Source of the DNA: an uncultured Rikenellaceae bacterium
GTDB lineage: Bacteria; Bacteroidota; Bacteroidia; Bacteroidales; Rikenellaceae
Length of the DNA stretch: 64,000 bases
Direction of reading: 5' to 3'
NCBI GenBank assembly: GCA_910577285.1
Contig: CAJTLO010000006.1
Span: 67,574 to 131,573 of the forward strand
Shown here: positions 38,490 through 48,085 of the stretch, piece by piece
Numbering within the stretch: position 1 is the first letter of the stretch
Layout: every line of letters begins with the position of its first letter
The notes under the pieces: generated by a model
Seen by the model: only the letters and a program-made list of their open reading frames with translations
Told to the model about the DNA's origin: nothing
Database searches by the model: none
Program-made: the position numbers and the translations under genes

Positions 38490-39881
38490 ATGAAAAACAA
38501 GTACATCGACCTTATCGAACAGACGTTCGAGTTTCCTCAGGATGAGTTCACCGTAGAGGACAACGAACTCTATTTTCACGGCGTGCCGCTGATGGACATT
38601 ATCAAGCAGTACGGAACGCCGCTGAAGATCTCCTATCTGCCCAAGATATCGCAGCAGATCAACCGTGCCAAGCGCATGTTCAACGTGGCGATGGCCAAGG
38701 TCGATTACAAGGGTTCCTACAACTACTGCTACTGTACGAAGAGTTCGCACTTCTCGTTCGTACTGGAAGAGGCGCTGAAGAACGAGATCAATCTCGAAAC
38801 CTCGTCGGCATACGACATCCACATCATCAATGCGCTCTACGAGAGCGGCCTCATCAACAAGGACATCTACATCGTTTGCAACGGCTTCAAACGGCCGCAG
38901 TATGTGGAGAACATCGCCAACCTGATCAACAGCGGTTTTACCAATACCATTCCGGTGATCGACAACAAGCAGGAGTTGGATTTGCTGGACATCATCGAGA
39001 AACCCTGCCAGATAGGCATCCGCATCGCATCGGAGGAGGAGCCCAAGTTCGATTTTTACACCTCGCGTCTGGGAATACGCTACAACGACATCATACCTTA
39101 TTATAAGGAGCGGATCAAGAACAACAAGAAGGTGAAGCTCAAGATGCTTCATTTCTTCATCAACACCGGTATCAAGGATACGGCCTACTATTGGAACGAG
39201 CTGCACAAGTGCATTCAGGTCTATTGCGAGCTGAAGAAGCTGGCGCCGGAGCTCGATTCGCTGAACATCGGCGGCGGCTTCCCCATCAAGAATTCGCTCG
39301 CTTTCGACTACGATTACGAATATATGACCGAGGAGATCGTGGCGCAGATCAAGAACGTTTGCAATGCCAACGATGTGGAGGAGCCAAATATCTTCACCGA
39401 GTTCGGTTCGTTCACGGTAGGCGAAAGCGGTGCGGCGCTTTTCTCCATCATCAACCAGAAGCAGCAGAACGATCGCGAGAGCTGGTATATGATCGACAGT
39501 TCTTTCATGACGACGCTCCCCGATATATGGGGCATCAACCAGCGCTATCCGTTGCTGGCCATCAACAATTGGGACAAGGAGTATCAGCGGGTCTTCCTGG
39601 GCGGTCTGTCGTGCGACAGCGAGGATTATTACAGTGGCGAGGCCCATTCCAATGCGGTGTTCCTCCCGAAACTCACCCCGGGCGAAACGCAGTATATCGG
39701 CTTCTTCCATACGGGTGCCTACCAGGAGTCGCTGGGCGGCTTCGGAGGGATTCAGCACTGCCTGATTCCGGCGCCGAAACATATCGTCATCGATCGCGAC
39801 AAGAGCGACAACGAATACTATACGCGTCTTTTCGCCAAGGAGCAGAGTTACCGTTCCATGATGAGAATCCTGGGGTATTGA
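38490..39881 (+). CDS. Arginine decarboxylase, PLP fold-type III
   Basis: 463 residues from the ATG at 38490. Alanine-racemase-like barrel with PLP Lys84 in YCYCTKSSHF, the glycine loop LNIGGGFPIKNS, and the late FTEFGSFTVGESG and GGLSCDSEDYYSG motifs. The Bacteroidetes family of this length is annotated as arginine decarboxylase for polyamine synthesis; it is much shorter than the 630-residue SpeA of E. coli. Other basic amino-acid substrates are possible. Own terminator at 39914-39949. Confidence 0.82.
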   Translation: MKNKYIDLIEQTFEFPQDEFTVEDNELYFHGVPLMDIIKQYGTPLKISYLPKISQQINRAKRMFNVAMAKVDYKGSYNYCYCTKSSHFSFVLEEALKNEINLETSSAYDIHIINALYESGLINKDIYIVCNGFKRPQYVENIANLINSGFTNTIPVIDNKQELDLLDIIEKPCQIGIRIASEEEPKFDFYTSRLGIRYNDIIPYYKERIKNNKKVKLKMLHFFINTGIKDTAYYWNELHKCIQVYCELKKLAPELDSLNIGGGFPIKNSLAFDYDYEYMTEEIVAQIKNVCNANDVEEPNIFTEFGSFTVGESGAALFSIINQKQQNDRESWYMIDSSFMTTLPDIWGINQRYPLLAINNWDKEYQRVFLGGLSCDSEDYYSGEAHSNAVFLPKLTPGETQYIGFFHTGAYQESLGGFGGIQHCLIPAPKHIVIDRDKSDNEYYTRLFAKEQSYRSMMRILGY

Positions 39882-39913
39882 CCTGCGGCCGGTATTTCGC
39901 CGGACTGACCTGC

Positions 39914-39949
39914 GGCTGCCGGGAACGAAAGTTCCCGGCAGCCTTTTTT
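39914..39949 (+). terminator. Intrinsic terminator of the decarboxylase gene
   Basis: Perfect 13-base stem (39914-39926 with 39931-39943), GAAA loop, then six T. Confidence 0.92.
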
Positions 39950-40224
39950 GTATGCAGGGTGGCGGCCGCAGATCGGGGGCGGGGGCTGCGGTGCCGGAAG
40001 GGCGGATGCGAGCGAACGATGGGAGAGCTCCACGCGGTGCCGCTCCGAGTCGGACACCGCATTGTGTATATCCGGAGATGCGGGCGAAAGCGTAATAATA
40101 CCGAATGTGTTTTTGGGGTCTTTGATAATTCTAAAATAAACATAAGTAGTGTTTAAAATAAAATTAGTTATAAAAATGGCTTTTGAAAAATAAAAATAAT
40201 ATATTTGTGGCGTAAGTTGTATTG
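39950..40224. other. Spacer upstream of lysC
   Basis: GC-rich to about 40090, then strongly AT-rich to the start codon. The AT-rich part holds the promoter. I looked for a lysine riboswitch and saw no supporting pattern. Confidence 0.5.
40200..40207 (+). promoter_or_regulatory. -7 box of lysC-lysA
   Basis: TATATTTG, 17 bases before the ATG at 40225. The 16-base sequence ending here (40192-40207) also occurs exactly at 42831-42846, before the receptor operon. Confidence 0.55.
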
Positions 40225-41559
40225 ATGGATAAAAAATCGGGAATGATGAAGGTTTTGAAATTCGGCGGGACTTCGGTGGGCAGCGCTGCCCACATGAGGC
40301 GGGTGGCAGATATTCTTGTACGCGAAGGAGCTGGAGTCGTGGTGCTTTCGGCCATGTCCGGTACGACGGACGCTTTGCAGCGGATCGCTTCGTTCGCTTC
40401 GGCGGGCGGTTGCGACCGGGAGGTGGCGTTGCTGTTGGCCGGACTGAAGCGCAAATACATGCGGTGCGTCGAAGAGTTGCTCGTTGGCCGGCGTGAGGAG
40501 GCCTCCCGGGCGGTGGAATGCGCACTGGCCCGGGTGGCTTCGCAGGCTGCCTCCTATGCGGGGGAGGTGTCGCAACGGGTGATCATCGCACAGGGCGAGC
40601 TGCTGACCACCGCTCTCTTCACCCTGTATCTGCGGGAGCGGGGATGCCGGGCCGAACTGCTGCATGCGCCCGCCTTCGTGCATGGCGGGGAGGAGGCCCG
40701 TGTGGATGCCGTCCGGCTCCGTAGCCTGGCGGAGGTCGTGGCCGACGGGGGCTATGCGGTCACCCAGGGATTCATTTGCAGCGGTCCGGACGGGATGATC
40801 GACAACCTCGGCCGTGGAGGAAGCGACTACAGCGCCGCGTTGATAGGGGCGGCGCTCGGGGCCGACGAAGTACAGATATGGACCGACATAGACGGCATGC
40901 ACAACAACGATCCCCGCTACGTGGAGGGAACCTTTCCCATTCGTCGGATGCACTTCGACGAGGCGGCCGAACTGGCCTACTTCGGGGCGAAGATTCTGCA
41001 TCCGTCCACCATCCAGCCATGCAGGGAGCGGGGGATTCCCGTGTTGCTGAAGAACAGCATGGCGCCCGATGCCCCCGGTACGCTCATCTCCGGCGAGGAG
41101 GTCGGTGGTCCTCGCTATCGTGCCGTGGCGGCCAAGGACGGCATCACGGTGGTGAGAATCTGCTCCGCCCGGATGCTGATGGCTTACGGTTTCCTGCGCA
41201 GGGTGTTCGAGATCTTCGAGCGGTATCGGACACCGATCGACATGATCGCCACCTCCGAAGTGGCCGTGTCGCTTACGGTGGACAGCGATTGCCGTCTGAC
41301 GGAGATCGCTGCCGAGCTGGCCTTGCTGGGGACGGTGGAGGTGGAGACGGGCAACTCCATCGTGTGCCTGGTGGGAGAGCTGGAGCATGCCCGGCAGGGG
41401 CGGGCCCGGGAGGTGATGGAGGCGGCGGGCGACGTGCCCCTGAAGATGATCTCCTACGGTGCGAGTCGCCGGAGCATCGCCTTGCTGACCGATACGCGCT
41501 ACCGGACGCGCCTGCTGCGGAACCTCAATGAAAAATTGTTTGCCGGATATGCTGAGTAG
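40225..41559 (+). CDS. lysC: Aspartate kinase
   Basis: 444 residues from the ATG at 40225; ATGs at 40243 and 40246 are alternatives closer to the conserved KVLKFGGTSVGS. The kinase domain (to about 290) shows GRGGSDYSAALIGAAL and the IWTDIDGMHNNDPR nucleotide segment. Two ACT domains follow (about 300-444), the usual site of feedback inhibition by lysine or threonine. It phosphorylates aspartate, the entry to lysine, threonine and methionine. lysA overlaps its end by 32 bases, so this copy probably serves lysine and diaminopimelate. Confidence 0.92.
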   Translation: MDKKSGMMKVLKFGGTSVGSAAHMRRVADILVREGAGVVVLSAMSGTTDALQRIASFASAGGCDREVALLLAGLKRKYMRCVEELLVGRREEASRAVECALARVASQAASYAGEVSQRVIIAQGELLTTALFTLYLRERGCRAELLHAPAFVHGGEEARVDAVRLRSLAEVVADGGYAVTQGFICSGPDGMIDNLGRGGSDYSAALIGAALGADEVQIWTDIDGMHNNDPRYVEGTFPIRRMHFDEAAELAYFGAKILHPSTIQPCRERGIPVLLKNSMAPDAPGTLISGEEVGGPRYRAVAAKDGITVVRICSARMLMAYGFLRRVFEIFERYRTPIDMIATSEVAVSLTVDSDCRLTEIAAELALLGTVEVETGNSIVCLVGELEHARQGRAREVMEAAGDVPLKMISYGASRRSIALLTDTRYRTRLLRNLNEKLFAGYAE

Positions 41560-42706
41560 GAGGATTGCGGAGCGGCTCCGGGGGTGTGAAACTCCCTTTT
41601 ACCTGTATGACATGGAGTTGCTGCGGCAGACGGTGGAGGCCGCTCTGGCGGCGGCCGGCCGCTACGGCTATCGGGTGCACTATGCCATGAAGGCCAACAA
41701 CGACCGTCGGATCATGGCGTACATCGCAGCGAGCGGCATGGGGGCCGATTGCGTGAGCGGGAACGAGGTGCGCCGGGCGCTCGAAACGGGCTTCGCCCCG
41801 CAAGCTATCGTCTATGCGGGTGTGGGCAAGAAGGACAGCGAGATAGCCTATGCGTTGGAGCAGGGGATATTCGCGTTCAACTGCGAGTCGAAAGGCGAGT
41901 TGGTGGTGATCGATTCCATCGCACGGGAGCTGGGCGTCGTGGCCGATGTGGCCTTGCGGATCAACCCCGACGTCGATCCCCGTACCCACAGCCACATCAC
42001 TACGGGCCTTCCGGAGAACAAGTTCGGAATCTCTCCGCAGGAACTCGGGGAGGTGGTGGAGATGTCGGGCGACCTGCACAATGTCGACATCATGGGGTTG
42101 CATTTCCACATCGGGTCCCAGATCACCGATCTGGAGGTGTTCGCCACGCTTTGCGCCAAGGTCAATGCTGCGTACGCGTGGTTTGCGGGGAAGGGGTTCC
42201 GGATTACCGACGTGAACGTGGGGGGCGGACTCGGAGTGGATTACGACACGCCCGATGCCCGTCCCATACCGGACTTCGGGGCCTATTTCGCCGTCTTCGC
42301 CGGCGGGCTCGAGCTGCCCGCGTCGGTGAGGGTGCACTTCGAACTGGGGCGTTCGCTCGTGGCGCAGTGCGGCGAACTCATCTCCCGGGTGCTCTACACC
42401 AAGGTGAACGGCAACGGACAGGATGTCGCCCTCATCGACGCGAGCATGACCGAACTGTTGCGGCCGGCGCTCTACGGTTCCCGGCATGCGATCGAGAACC
42501 TGACCGGCGCGGGAGCGGCGCGTACCTATACGATCGGCGGAACGGTGTGCGAATCGTCGGATATTTTTGCCCGGGGGCTCGCCCTGCCCGAGCTGAGGCG
42601 CGGCGATCTGCTCTCGATCAAGAGTACCGGTGCCTACGGAGCCGCTATGGCATCGCGTTACAATCTCCACGACCTGCCCCGGGCCCTCTTCAGCGACGAG
42701 TTGTGA
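41528..42706 (+). CDS. lysA: Diaminopimelate decarboxylase
   Basis: 392 residues from 41528, or 385 from the later Met at 41549, which is nearer to the conserved start. PLP Lys in HYAMKANNDRRI, HFHIGSQI, the glycine loop VNVGGGLGVDY, FELGRSLVAQCG and the substrate-binding CESSDIFARG are all present. It converts meso-diaminopimelate to lysine. Overlap with lysC implies translational coupling. Confidence 0.93.
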   Translation: MKNCLPDMLSRRIAERLRGCETPFYLYDMELLRQTVEAALAAAGRYGYRVHYAMKANNDRRIMAYIAASGMGADCVSGNEVRRALETGFAPQAIVYAGVGKKDSEIAYALEQGIFAFNCESKGELVVIDSIARELGVVADVALRINPDVDPRTHSHITTGLPENKFGISPQELGEVVEMSGDLHNVDIMGLHFHIGSQITDLEVFATLCAKVNAAYAWFAGKGFRITDVNVGGGLGVDYDTPDARPIPDFGAYFAVFAGGLELPASVRVHFELGRSLVAQCGELISRVLYTKVNGNGQDVALIDASMTELLRPALYGSRHAIENLTGAGAARTYTIGGTVCESSDIFARGLALPELRRGDLLSIKSTGAYGAAMASRYNLHDLPRALFSDEL

Positions 42707-42719
42707 ATGCGTGTTCCGT

Positions 42720-42767
42720 ACACGTGGTGAAGGCGTCCCGTTCGGCGGGGGCGCCTTCACCGCGTGT
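42720..42767 (+). terminator. Hairpin after lysA
   Basis: 16-base arms (42720-42735 with 42752-42767), one non-Watson-Crick pair and a 16-base loop. No T-run follows, so it is a weak candidate. Confidence 0.45.
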
Positions 42768-42838
42768 GACGGAAGCCCGTGGGGACGGAAATTACCGAAT
42801 AACATACTCCCTTATGCCGATTTATCCCGTAAAAATAA

Positions 42839-42846
42839 TATATTTG
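42839..42846 (+). promoter_or_regulatory. -7 box close to the receptor gene start
   Basis: TATATTTG ends 8 bases before the ATG at 42854. With the usual 7-base distance, transcription would begin at or next to the start codon. It is part of the 16-base block identical to that before lysC. Confidence 0.5.
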
Positions 42847-42853
42847 GGTTTGT

Positions 42854-45313
42854 ATGTATCGCTTTCTGTTGCGGGGCCGGTTGGCCGGGATCGTTGCGGC
42901 AGCATGGGCGACCTTTTGCTGCATGGCATTGTCTGCACAGGAACCTGCGGACGGTGAACCCTTCTACGACCCGTTCGCAGACGATTTCCGGGAGATAACG
43001 GTCGATACCGCGCTCTTCTATTCCCCTTTGGGCGACGGGAGTACGCTCTTCGCACGGCTTTCGCGTTACGGCTTCGGGTTTACCTCTTATCGCTCCCGCG
43101 GAGCGGACGAGCGGTTGGAGCGGGCGTCGCTCGCCGGGCTGGAGCTCTCCTCCGGCATAGGGCGTTATCCTGATTACCATCTCTATACGGCCCTGGGGGC
43201 CCTCTCGCCGCAGTCGGCCCGCGTCTACGGCCTTGTGGGTGCGGGGACTTATGCGCCGCTTTACACCGACTTCTATGACATGCGGGCTTCGCTGGCCATG
43301 CAGGGTGTTTCGGCCACCTATACCTGGTCCTGTCGACGTTATCGTCACGGGATGCGTCTGCGCACGGCCGGCCGCATGGGGCGCGGATGGTATTATGCGC
43401 TCGCTGCCCGGGGACGCTGGGGTGAGGATGCCTTCGTAAAGGGGGTATTCACCGACTCCTTCATGGCATCGGCCGCCGTGGAAAAGCGCTTCGGGATGGG
43501 AGCGTCGTTGTCGTTGTTCGTGATGGCGGCGCCGCAGGAGCGCGGGATGAAGGGGTGGACCGAACGCGAGGCGTACCGGTTGACGGGTGACAATCGATAC
43601 AATCCCGTGTGGGGACCTTTCCAGGGGAGAGTCCGCAATTCGCGGGTGCGGCGCGATTTCGCTCCGTTGGCGGGGGTGAATTTCGGCATCTCCGACCGCA
43701 ACGGCGTCTATTATTCGGTGTCGGCGGGATGCCGTTACGGCTACAGGAGCCGCAGCGGGCTTTCGTGGTCGGATGCACCCAGTCCCGCACCGGATTACTA
43801 CGGCAACCTGCCGGGCCACCGGACCGAGCCGCACGTGATCGCGGCCCTGGAGGAGGCGTGGCGTTCGGGGGAGGTGAAGGTGAGACAGGTGGATTGGATG
43901 GGAATGTACGAAGCCAACCTCTTCTCGCCGGACGGAGCGGCCCTCTACCTGGCCGACAGGCGGATGGAGCGTGTGGAGGGGTGGCAGGCGGCTTTCTCTG
44001 CGACGGCTCCCGAACGGGACGGTTTTCGGTGCGATTACGGGATGCGCCTGCGCCTGGATAGGAGCAACTTCTACCGGGAGGTGTCCGACCTGCTCGGGGC
44101 TTCGTTCGTGTATAACCGCGACCCCTTCACCGGTGCGGAGAGCGATCTGCGCCGTTCGGGACGGCGCGTGCGGTGCGGCGATCGTTACGACTACGATTAC
44201 GACATCCTGCGTCGCGAGGCCGTGCTTTTCGGTGCGGGGCATTATCGGTACGGTCGTTTCGGGCTTTCGTTCGGCGCCGAACTGGCGTTCGCTGACCTCG
44301 GCCGGATCGGTCGTTACGAGAAGGCCACCTTGCCCGGCGGACGTTCCTACGGCCCTTCCGCCGTAAACCGTTTCACGCCCTACCAGGTGTATGTGTCGGC
44401 CCGCTATGCCTTCAGTGCCCGCCACCGCATGCGTGCGGAGCTCTTCGCCGGCGAATACATGCCCCACTACGAGGAGATCTTCCTCTCGCCCGACTACAGC
44501 AATGCGTTGGCCGACGGCATCCGGATGTTGCGGATGGTCGGTGCGCAGGTGGAATACAGGGTGCCGCTGGGGCGGTTCGTCGTGGCCGAAGCGGCCGGGT
44601 ACCTCATCGGTACGCGCGATGCCATGCGGGTGGAGCGCTATTACGACGATCTGTACGGGACGTACTGCGATCTCTCTCTGTCCGGTATCGCGAAGCTCGA
44701 CTGGGGTGTGGAGGCCGGGGTGCGGGTCGAACTGACCGAGCGACTGGGCTTGTTGGCGGTACTGTCGGTGGGGAACAATCTCTACCGCGGCGAACCCGCA
44801 GTTGCCGTCTACGACGATGCTTCGGGAAAGCTGCTGCTCCGGGACGACCGCGCCCGGCTGGACGGTTTCGTGCATTCGGCGACTCCCCAGACGACCGCTG
44901 CCGTCGTCCTGAATTACAGCACCGCCTCGCAGTGGGGGTTCACGATCGAGGGCATGTATGCCGGCCGGCGCTACGTGACGGTGAATCCGTTGCGGCGTAC
45001 CGACCGTTTCCTCTACCTCGCCGCTTCGCCCGAGCAGCGGCAGGCGTGTTTCCGGCAGGAGCGGCTGCCCGATGCCTGGGTGGTGAATGCGGGGATTACC
45101 AAGGGATTCACGTTTTTCGGGGTGCGGGTGTTCGCGAGTTTCTCGGTGGACAACCTGCTCGACCGGCACGATATCCTCTACGGAGGTTACGAGCCGATGA
45201 GGTTCGACAAATATACGACTTCCGACGGAGGCACGGCCTATCGCCCTTTCCCGGCGCGTTACACCTATGCCTATCCCCGGACGTTTCTCGCTTCGCTGAC
45301 CGTAAGTTTTTAG
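42854..45313 (+). CDS. TonB-dependent-receptor-like outer-membrane protein
   Basis: 819 residues with a signal peptide (cut after about 28, ALSAQ). There is no carboxypeptidase-like regulatory domain and no obvious TonB box. About 130 residues of short plug-like sequence (LFARLSRYGFGFTSYRSRG) lead into a long barrel with many aromatic-rich strands, ending in FLASLTVSF with a C-terminal Phe as in outer-membrane barrels. Segments such as YNPVWGPFQGRVRNSRV resemble a Bacteroidetes receptor family found with DUF5689 proteins. The next gene begins 4 bases later. The ligand is unknown. Confidence 0.75.
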   Translation: MYRFLLRGRLAGIVAAAWATFCCMALSAQEPADGEPFYDPFADDFREITVDTALFYSPLGDGSTLFARLSRYGFGFTSYRSRGADERLERASLAGLELSSGIGRYPDYHLYTALGALSPQSARVYGLVGAGTYAPLYTDFYDMRASLAMQGVSATYTWSCRRYRHGMRLRTAGRMGRGWYYALAARGRWGEDAFVKGVFTDSFMASAAVEKRFGMGASLSLFVMAAPQERGMKGWTEREAYRLTGDNRYNPVWGPFQGRVRNSRVRRDFAPLAGVNFGISDRNGVYYSVSAGCRYGYRSRSGLSWSDAPSPAPDYYGNLPGHRTEPHVIAALEEAWRSGEVKVRQVDWMGMYEANLFSPDGAALYLADRRMERVEGWQAAFSATAPERDGFRCDYGMRLRLDRSNFYREVSDLLGASFVYNRDPFTGAESDLRRSGRRVRCGDRYDYDYDILRREAVLFGAGHYRYGRFGLSFGAELAFADLGRIGRYEKATLPGGRSYGPSAVNRFTPYQVYVSARYAFSARHRMRAELFAGEYMPHYEEIFLSPDYSNALADGIRMLRMVGAQVEYRVPLGRFVVAEAAGYLIGTRDAMRVERYYDDLYGTYCDLSLSGIAKLDWGVEAGVRVELTERLGLLAVLSVGNNLYRGEPAVAVYDDASGKLLLRDDRARLDGFVHSATPQTTAAVVLNYSTASQWGFTIEGMYAGRRYVTVNPLRRTDRFLYLAASPEQRQACFRQERLPDAWVVNAGITKGFTFFGVRVFASFSVDNLLDRHDILYGGYEPMRFDKYTTSDGGTAYRPFPARYTYAYPRTFLASLTVSF

Positions 45314-45317
45314 TGCG

Positions 45318-46118
45318 ATGAAAAAGATCTTTGGATATCTCTTGTCGGGGCTGCTGGCCGTGTCGTGCGGTTACGACCGTTTCGGCGTGGCGGGTCGCGG
45401 CGACCTGGAGGGGAGCGGTACGCTCCCCGATGCCGACATTGCCCTGTTACGCGAACATTTCTACGGCGAACCCTTTGTGGTGCGGGATGCGTTGACGATC
45501 GGCGGGTATGTGGTTTCCGACGACCGTGCAGGCAATTTCTTCCGGAGTTTCGTCATCGACGACGGGAGCGGGGCGATCGAGGTACGTGCCGGGTTTTACG
45601 ACTTGCATGCCTATTGCCAGCGGGGGCGGCGGGTGACGATCCGGGTAGGCGGCTTGGCGGTGGGAATGTACAACGGCGTGTTGCAGCTCGGTGCGGGAGT
45701 GAACGGCTGGTCGGCCTACCGGGTCGAAGAGTTCGGTACGCGTATCCTGCTCGATGGGTATCTGGAGCGCGATACGCTGTTTCGGCAGGTCGCTCCGCTG
45801 GAGCTCGGCATCGGAGAGCTCCGGGAGCGGCATTGCGGCCGGCTGGTGAGGATAGCGGACCTCTGGTGCTCGGGTACGCCTGCCGCATGGGCCGATACGG
45901 GGAGCGTGACGGGCGTGCCGGCCACGGGGACGGTGTGGTTCCGCGACGGGGCGGGAGATTCGGTAGCGGTCGTGACGAGCGGTTACGCCTCCTTTGCCGG
46001 GGATGCCGTGCCTGCCGGACGGGTGGCCCTCACGGGGGTGTTGATGTATGGCAAATTCGGCGGAACCAGGGAAGGTTTCGCCTTGAAAATCAGAGATACG
46101 GATGATGTGGAGAGGTAG
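45318..46118 (+). CDS. DUF5689 lipoprotein, first of a pair
   Basis: 266 residues. Signal peptide with lipobox LAVSC (Cys17). The core (about 50-130) holds the DUF5689 pattern GGYVVSDDRAGNFFRSFVID followed by SGAIEVRAG, an OB-fold-like beta barrel, and a second beta domain ends in ALKIRDTDDVE. A surface or periplasmic lipoprotein, probably working with the receptor encoded just before it. The stop overlaps the next gene by 17 bases. Confidence 0.78.
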   Translation: MKKIFGYLLSGLLAVSCGYDRFGVAGRGDLEGSGTLPDADIALLREHFYGEPFVVRDALTIGGYVVSDDRAGNFFRSFVIDDGSGAIEVRAGFYDLHAYCQRGRRVTIRVGGLAVGMYNGVLQLGAGVNGWSAYRVEEFGTRILLDGYLERDTLFRQVAPLELGIGELRERHCGRLVRIADLWCSGTPAAWADTGSVTGVPATGTVWFRDGAGDSVAVVTSGYASFAGDAVPAGRVALTGVLMYGKFGGTREGFALKIRDTDDVER

Positions 46119-46905
46119 ATGGGCGGCGGTAGTCGCAGCGCTGTTCGTAGCGGGATGCAGCTACCCGGAGCGACGTGTCCTTGCGGAAGGGGAAGAGGCG
46201 CCCTCGTCGGTGGTGTCGGTGGAGTATCTGAAGTCGCATTACAGGGGATATCCCTATACCTTCGCCGAGAGTTACCGCATCCGGGGGCGTGTGGTCAGCA
46301 GCGACCGGTCGGGCAATTACCGCAAGACCCTCGCCGTGCTGGACGGGACGGGGGCGATCGAGGTGAAGCTCGACGGCGAACGCCTGTTCGAGACCTATGG
46401 CATGGGGTGCACGGTGGAGGTGTCGTGCAACGGTTTGACGCTGGGGTCCTACGGCGGCGGATTGCAGTTGGGGACGGCGCCCTCGCAAGGGTACGAAACG
46501 GGGTATGTCGACGAGGCCGATATTCCGTCGGTGGTCCGTGTCGTGGGGATTGCGGAGGGGCCGGTGGAACCTCAGGTGCGCGAGATCGCAGCACTGAGCC
46601 CGGCGGATGTCGGCCGGCTGGTCGTCTTCGACGAGGTAGAGTTCGTGGAGGGAGGCCGTGCGGCGTGGTGCGCGTGCGATGCGCAGGACCCTTCGGGGTT
46701 CGTCGATACCGATCGGTATGCGGTGGATCGGACGGGAGCGGCGCTCGCTGTCCGTACGTCGCGTTATGCCGGTTTCGCTTCCTGGCCGCTCCCTCGGGGA
46801 AGCGGCCGGTTGGAGGGGATACTTTCCGTTTTCAACGGACGCTACCAAGTGCGTGTCGTTCGGCCCGACCTGCTCTATTCCGATATGGTGCAGGAGCGCT
46901 TCTGA
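46102..46905 (+). CDS. DUF5689 lipoprotein, second of a pair
   Basis: 267 residues (an alternative Met directly follows the first). Signal peptide with lipobox FVAGC (Cys19). It repeats the plan of its neighbour: RGRVVSSDRSGNYRKTLAVL, GAIEVKLDGE, and an RLEGILSVFNGRYQVRVVRP ending strand. The two genes look like an old duplication with strong divergence. Third gene of the receptor operon; ends 20 bases before the converging obgE. No enzyme motif seen. Confidence 0.78.
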   Translation: MMWRGRWAAVVAALFVAGCSYPERRVLAEGEEAPSSVVSVEYLKSHYRGYPYTFAESYRIRGRVVSSDRSGNYRKTLAVLDGTGAIEVKLDGERLFETYGMGCTVEVSCNGLTLGSYGGGLQLGTAPSQGYETGYVDEADIPSVVRVVGIAEGPVEPQVREIAALSPADVGRLVVFDEVEFVEGGRAAWCACDAQDPSGFVDTDRYAVDRTGAALAVRTSRYAGFASWPLPRGSGRLEGILSVFNGRYQVRVVRPDLLYSDMVQERF

Positions 46906-46925
46906 ACCGCTCCTGCGGCGGGGTG

Positions 46926-47936
46926 TCAGGATTCGTGCACGTTGCTGCGCAGGAGCGCTTCCCACAAGGCGTCCTTGAGCTGCGGAATGCCGTAGCCGCT
47001 GACGGACGAGATGAACGTGGTACGTATCCCTTCCGGCAACTGTGCCCGGAGTGCGGCGAGCTCTTCTTCGCCTACCGTGTCGCATTTGGTGACAGCCAGC
47101 AGACGCTCCTTGTCGAGCAGTTCGGGGTTGTACTGCGTCAGTTCGTTGAGCAGGATGCCGTACTCGGCCCGCACGTCCTCGCTGGTGGCCGGTATCATGA
47201 AGAGCAGAATGGAGTTGCGTTCGATGTGGCGGAGAAAGCGTGTGCCCAGTCCGCGCCCCTCGTGGGCCCCTTCGATGATGCCGGGGATGTCGGCCATGAC
47301 GAACGAGTGTCCGTCGCGCACCTCCACGATGCCCAGGTTGGGTTCCAGGGTGGTGAAGGCGTAGTCGGCTATCTTGGGTTTGGCGGCCGATACCACGGAG
47401 AGCAGGGTGGATTTGCCGGCATTCGGGAATCCCACCAGTCCCACGTCGGCGAGTACCTTCAGCTCGAGTATGAACGCCCCTTCCTGCCGGGGTTCGCCGG
47501 GTTGGGCGTAGCGCGGCGCCTGGTTGGTGGAGGTCTTGAAGTGCCAGTTGCCCAGACCGCCCCGGCCGCCGGGGAGCAGGACGAGCTCCTGTCCGTCTTC
47601 CGTCACTTCGCCTACGATCTCGCCCGTTTCGGCGTCGCGGGCCACGGTGCCGAGCGGCACGGGGATCACGGCGTCCTCGCCGCTCTTGCCCGAAGAACGG
47701 GCACCCGAACCCGACTCGCCGTCCTTGGCGAATACGTGCCGCTGGTATTTGAGGTGGATCAGCGTCCAGTACTGGCTGTTGCCGCGCAGGATTACGCTGC
47801 CGCCCCGCCCGCCGTCACCGCCGTCGGGGCCGCCGAAAGCGACGAATTTTTCGCGCCTGAAATGGGCCGAACCTGACCCTCCCGCGCCCGACCGGGCGAA
47901 TATCTTGACGTAATCTACGAAGTTCGATGATGCCAT
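46926..47936 (-). CDS. obgE: Obg-family ribosome-assembly GTPase
   Basis: 336 residues from 47936. The glycine-rich Obg fold (1-158; [20 protein letters not shown]) precedes the G domain with G1 [12 protein letters not shown]3 [16 protein letters not shown] and G4 VTKCD. No C-terminal OCT domain, as usual outside Firmicutes. Role in 50S subunit maturation and stress control. Confidence 0.95.
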   Translation of the reverse strand: MASSNFVDYVKIFARSGAGGSGSAHFRREKFVAFGGPDGGDGGRGGSVILRGNSQYWTLIHLKYQRHVFAKDGESGSGARSSGKSGEDAVIPVPLGTVARDAETGEIVGEVTEDGQELVLLPGGRGGLGNWHFKTSTNQAPRYAQPGEPRQEGAFILELKVLADVGLVGFPNAGKSTLLSVVSAAKPKIADYAFTTLEPNLGIVEVRDGHSFVMADIPGIIEGAHEGRGLGTRFLRHIERNSILLFMIPATSEDVRAEYGILLNELTQYNPELLDKERLLAVTKCDTVGEEELAALRAQLPEGIRTTFISSVSGYGIPQLKDALWEALLRSNVHES

Positions 47937-47957
47937 ATTTTCCGTTCTTTCTTCGTG

Positions 47958-47989
47958 CAAAGGTAGCAAACTATATGCGCACGAACAAA
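47958..47989 (-). promoter_or_regulatory. Promoter of obgE
   Basis: On the minus strand TTTG (47989-47986), 20 bases, TACCTTTG (47965-47958), 22 bases before the ATG. Confidence 0.75.
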
Positions 47990-48037
47990 TACGAAGCGGT
48001 TCTCTGCGGGAGAGCGGGTTCGCAACTCGATTTGTTT

Positions 48038-48045
48038 TATCTTTG
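48038..48045 (+). promoter_or_regulatory. -7 box of era
   Basis: TATCTTTG, 40 bases before the ATG at 48086. No clear -33 box. Confidence 0.5.
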
Positions 48046-48085
48046 TGCGAAGGTCCGCAGGACCGGCTAACATAAAATCTCCGAT

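Noticed and set aside
39950-40224. Lysine riboswitch before lysC
   Set aside because: No recognisable pairing pattern or conserved core; the AT-rich part is explained by a promoter.
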